Shown piece by piece: positions 14,307-15,236 of a DNA stretch of 15,236 nucleotides (positions are counted from its first letter, which is position 1; every line of letters begins with the position of its first letter). Location: positions 1 through 15,236 of the forward strand of contig JAZNPQ010000019.1 in the NCBI GenBank assembly GCA_045589735.1. Reading direction: 5' to 3'. Origin of the DNA: RGIG3994 sp045589735. Its GTDB lineage: Bacteria; Bacillota; Clostridia; Oscillospirales; CAG-272. The notes beneath the pieces are model-generated. The model worked only from the letters and a program-made list of their open reading frames with translations. It searched no databases and had not been told where the DNA came from. The translations under genes and the position numbers were made by a program.

Positions 14307-15236
14307 ATGTTCAAGAAAACATTGGCCATTATGATGGCTATCGTAATGGTTCTCTCGATGCTTGCAGTATTCACAAGCTGCGGTGACGATGAAAAAGAGC
14401 AAGGCATGAGCGAGTCTCCGCTTAAGGCTCCCACTCTCACAAAGGATTTTGACATTGCCGACGATTTCAAGATCGGTTTCATTTTCCTTCACGATGAGAA
14501 CTCCACCTACGATAAGAACTTTATCGATGCAGCAAAGAATGTAAAGGAGGTTCTCGGACTTCGTGACGATCAGGTTATTATGAAGGTAAACGTTCCCGAA
14601 TCGAGCGTTTGCTACGATACAGCAAAGGACCTTGCAGGTCAGGGCTGTAAGATCGTATTTGCAGACTCGTTTGGACATGAAAGCTTTATGCTTCAGGCTG
14701 CTAAGGATTGTCCCGATGTTCAGTTCTGTCACGCAACAGGTACCATGGCTCACACTGCAGGTGTTGCAAACTTCCACAACGCATTTGCTTCTATTTACGA
14801 AGGTAGATATCTTGCAGGTATCGCAGCAGGTATGAAGCTTAACGAAATGATCAAGGAAAAGAAGATCACCGAAAAAGAGGCTGTAATGGGATACGTTGGC
14901 GCATTCACATACGCAGAGGTTATTTCAGGTCTTACTTCCTTCTATCTTGGCGCAAAGTCTGTTTGCCCGTCCGTTACAATGAAGGTTCGTTTCACAGGTT
15001 CTTGGTACGATCAGGCCAAGGAGCAGGAAGCAGCAAACTCTCTTATTGCTGACAAGTGCGTTCTCATAAGCCAGCACGCAGACTCCATGGGTGCTCCCAC
15101 CGCATGTGAGCTCAAGGGCGTTCCAAACGTATCCTACAACGGAAGCACATATGACGCATGTCCTGAGACATTCATCGTTTCTTCCGCTATCAACTGGGCA
15201 CCTTACTACCTCTACATCATTAAGTGCGTTAACACC
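14307..15236 (+). CDS. BMP (PnrA/TmpC/Med) family ABC transporter substrate-binding lipoprotein, 3' partial
   Basis: Extracytoplasmic binding lipoprotein of an ABC importer. Characterised relatives bind purine or other nucleosides; the ligand here is not shown. The first 310 codons are present and the frame runs open off the right edge. A signal peptide (residues 1-24, MFKK then a hydrophobic core) ends in a lipobox-like FTSC with Cys25 as lipidation site; Phe at -3 is unusual. The mature part has the type I periplasmic-binding fold with BMP signatures: IGFIFLHDENSTYDKNF, YLAGIAAGM (from about residue 168), GYVGAFTYAEVISG (from 195) and GSWYDQAKEQEAA. GGAGG (14294-14298) lies 8 bases before the ATG. 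Codon choice is visibly more uniform than in comEC (GCA, GTT, CTT, AAG dominate), which suggests high expression. Its ATPase and permease genes would be expected downstream, outside the window. Confidence 0.93.
   Translation, partial: MFKKTLAIMMAIVMVLSMLAVFTSCGDDEKEQGMSESPLKAPTLTKDFDIADDFKIGFIFLHDENSTYDKNFIDAAKNVKEVLGLRDDQVIMKVNVPESSVCYDTAKDLAGQGCKIVFADSFGHESFMLQAAKDCPDVQFCHATGTMAHTAGVANFHNAFASIYEGRYLAGIAAGMKLNEMIKEKKITEKEAVMGYVGAFTYAEVISGLTSFYLGAKSVCPSVTMKVRFTGSWYDQAKEQEAANSLIADKCVLISQHADSMGAPTACELKGVPNVSYNGSTYDACPETFIVSSAINWAPYYLYIIKCVNT

Noticed and set aside
1..15236. CRISPR array, tRNA genes, insertion sequence ends or attachment sites
   Set aside because: No regularly spaced repeats, cloverleaf-like segments, transposase or integrase coding, or terminal inverted repeats were seen on either strand.

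Overview
The window reads as chromosomal DNA of a Gram-positive, low-to-moderate GC Bacillota, most likely a gut-type Clostridia (Oscillospirales-like). Evidence: a C4 zinc form of L32 behind a DUF177 gene, Shine-Dalgarno sites of the AGGAGG type, near-consensus vegetative promoters, a CwlD-like amidase, and a BMP lipoprotein with a Bacillota-style signal peptide. This assignment is inferred from gene content and style, not from a search. No CRISPR array, insertion sequence, integrase, tRNA or rRNA was seen.

Layout. Positions 1-3394 hold the tail of an unidentified gene, a two-pass membrane protein of unknown function, and polA, joined by 4-bp ATGA overlaps, so probably one coupled operon. 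A cytoplasmic GH78 alpha-L-rhamnosidase follows (3441-5924). A perfect TTGACA-N17-TATAAT promoter then drives DUF177/YceD and rpmF (6034-6792). This unit ends in a 27-bp-arm bidirectional terminator shared with the convergent radA-recG operon (minus strand, 10378 to 6848). Upstream of radA on the same strand lie a CwlD-like N-acetylmuramoyl-L-alanine amidase (11188-10436) and a monocistronic acyl carrier protein gene with its own perfect promoter and terminator (11522-11249). Divergent from the ACP gene is a ComEC/Rec2 DNA-uptake channel homologue (11690-14029). After a 277-bp regulatory region comes a BMP/PnrA-family substrate-binding lipoprotein (14307 onward) that runs off the right edge.

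How the parts relate. Most of the window is housekeeping: replication and repair (PolA, RecG, RadA), ribosome supply (YceD, L32), lipid metabolism (ACP) and wall or spore processing (amidase). The accessory elements are the rhamnosidase, the ComEC homologue with a degenerate metallo-beta-lactamase site, and the nucleoside-type uptake lipoprotein. No clear new multi-gene system is visible. The best candidates for something undescribed are the structured, attenuator-like leader of the BMP gene (about 14141-14293), the palindrome and repeats around the yceD promoter, and the unknown membrane protein coupled to polA.
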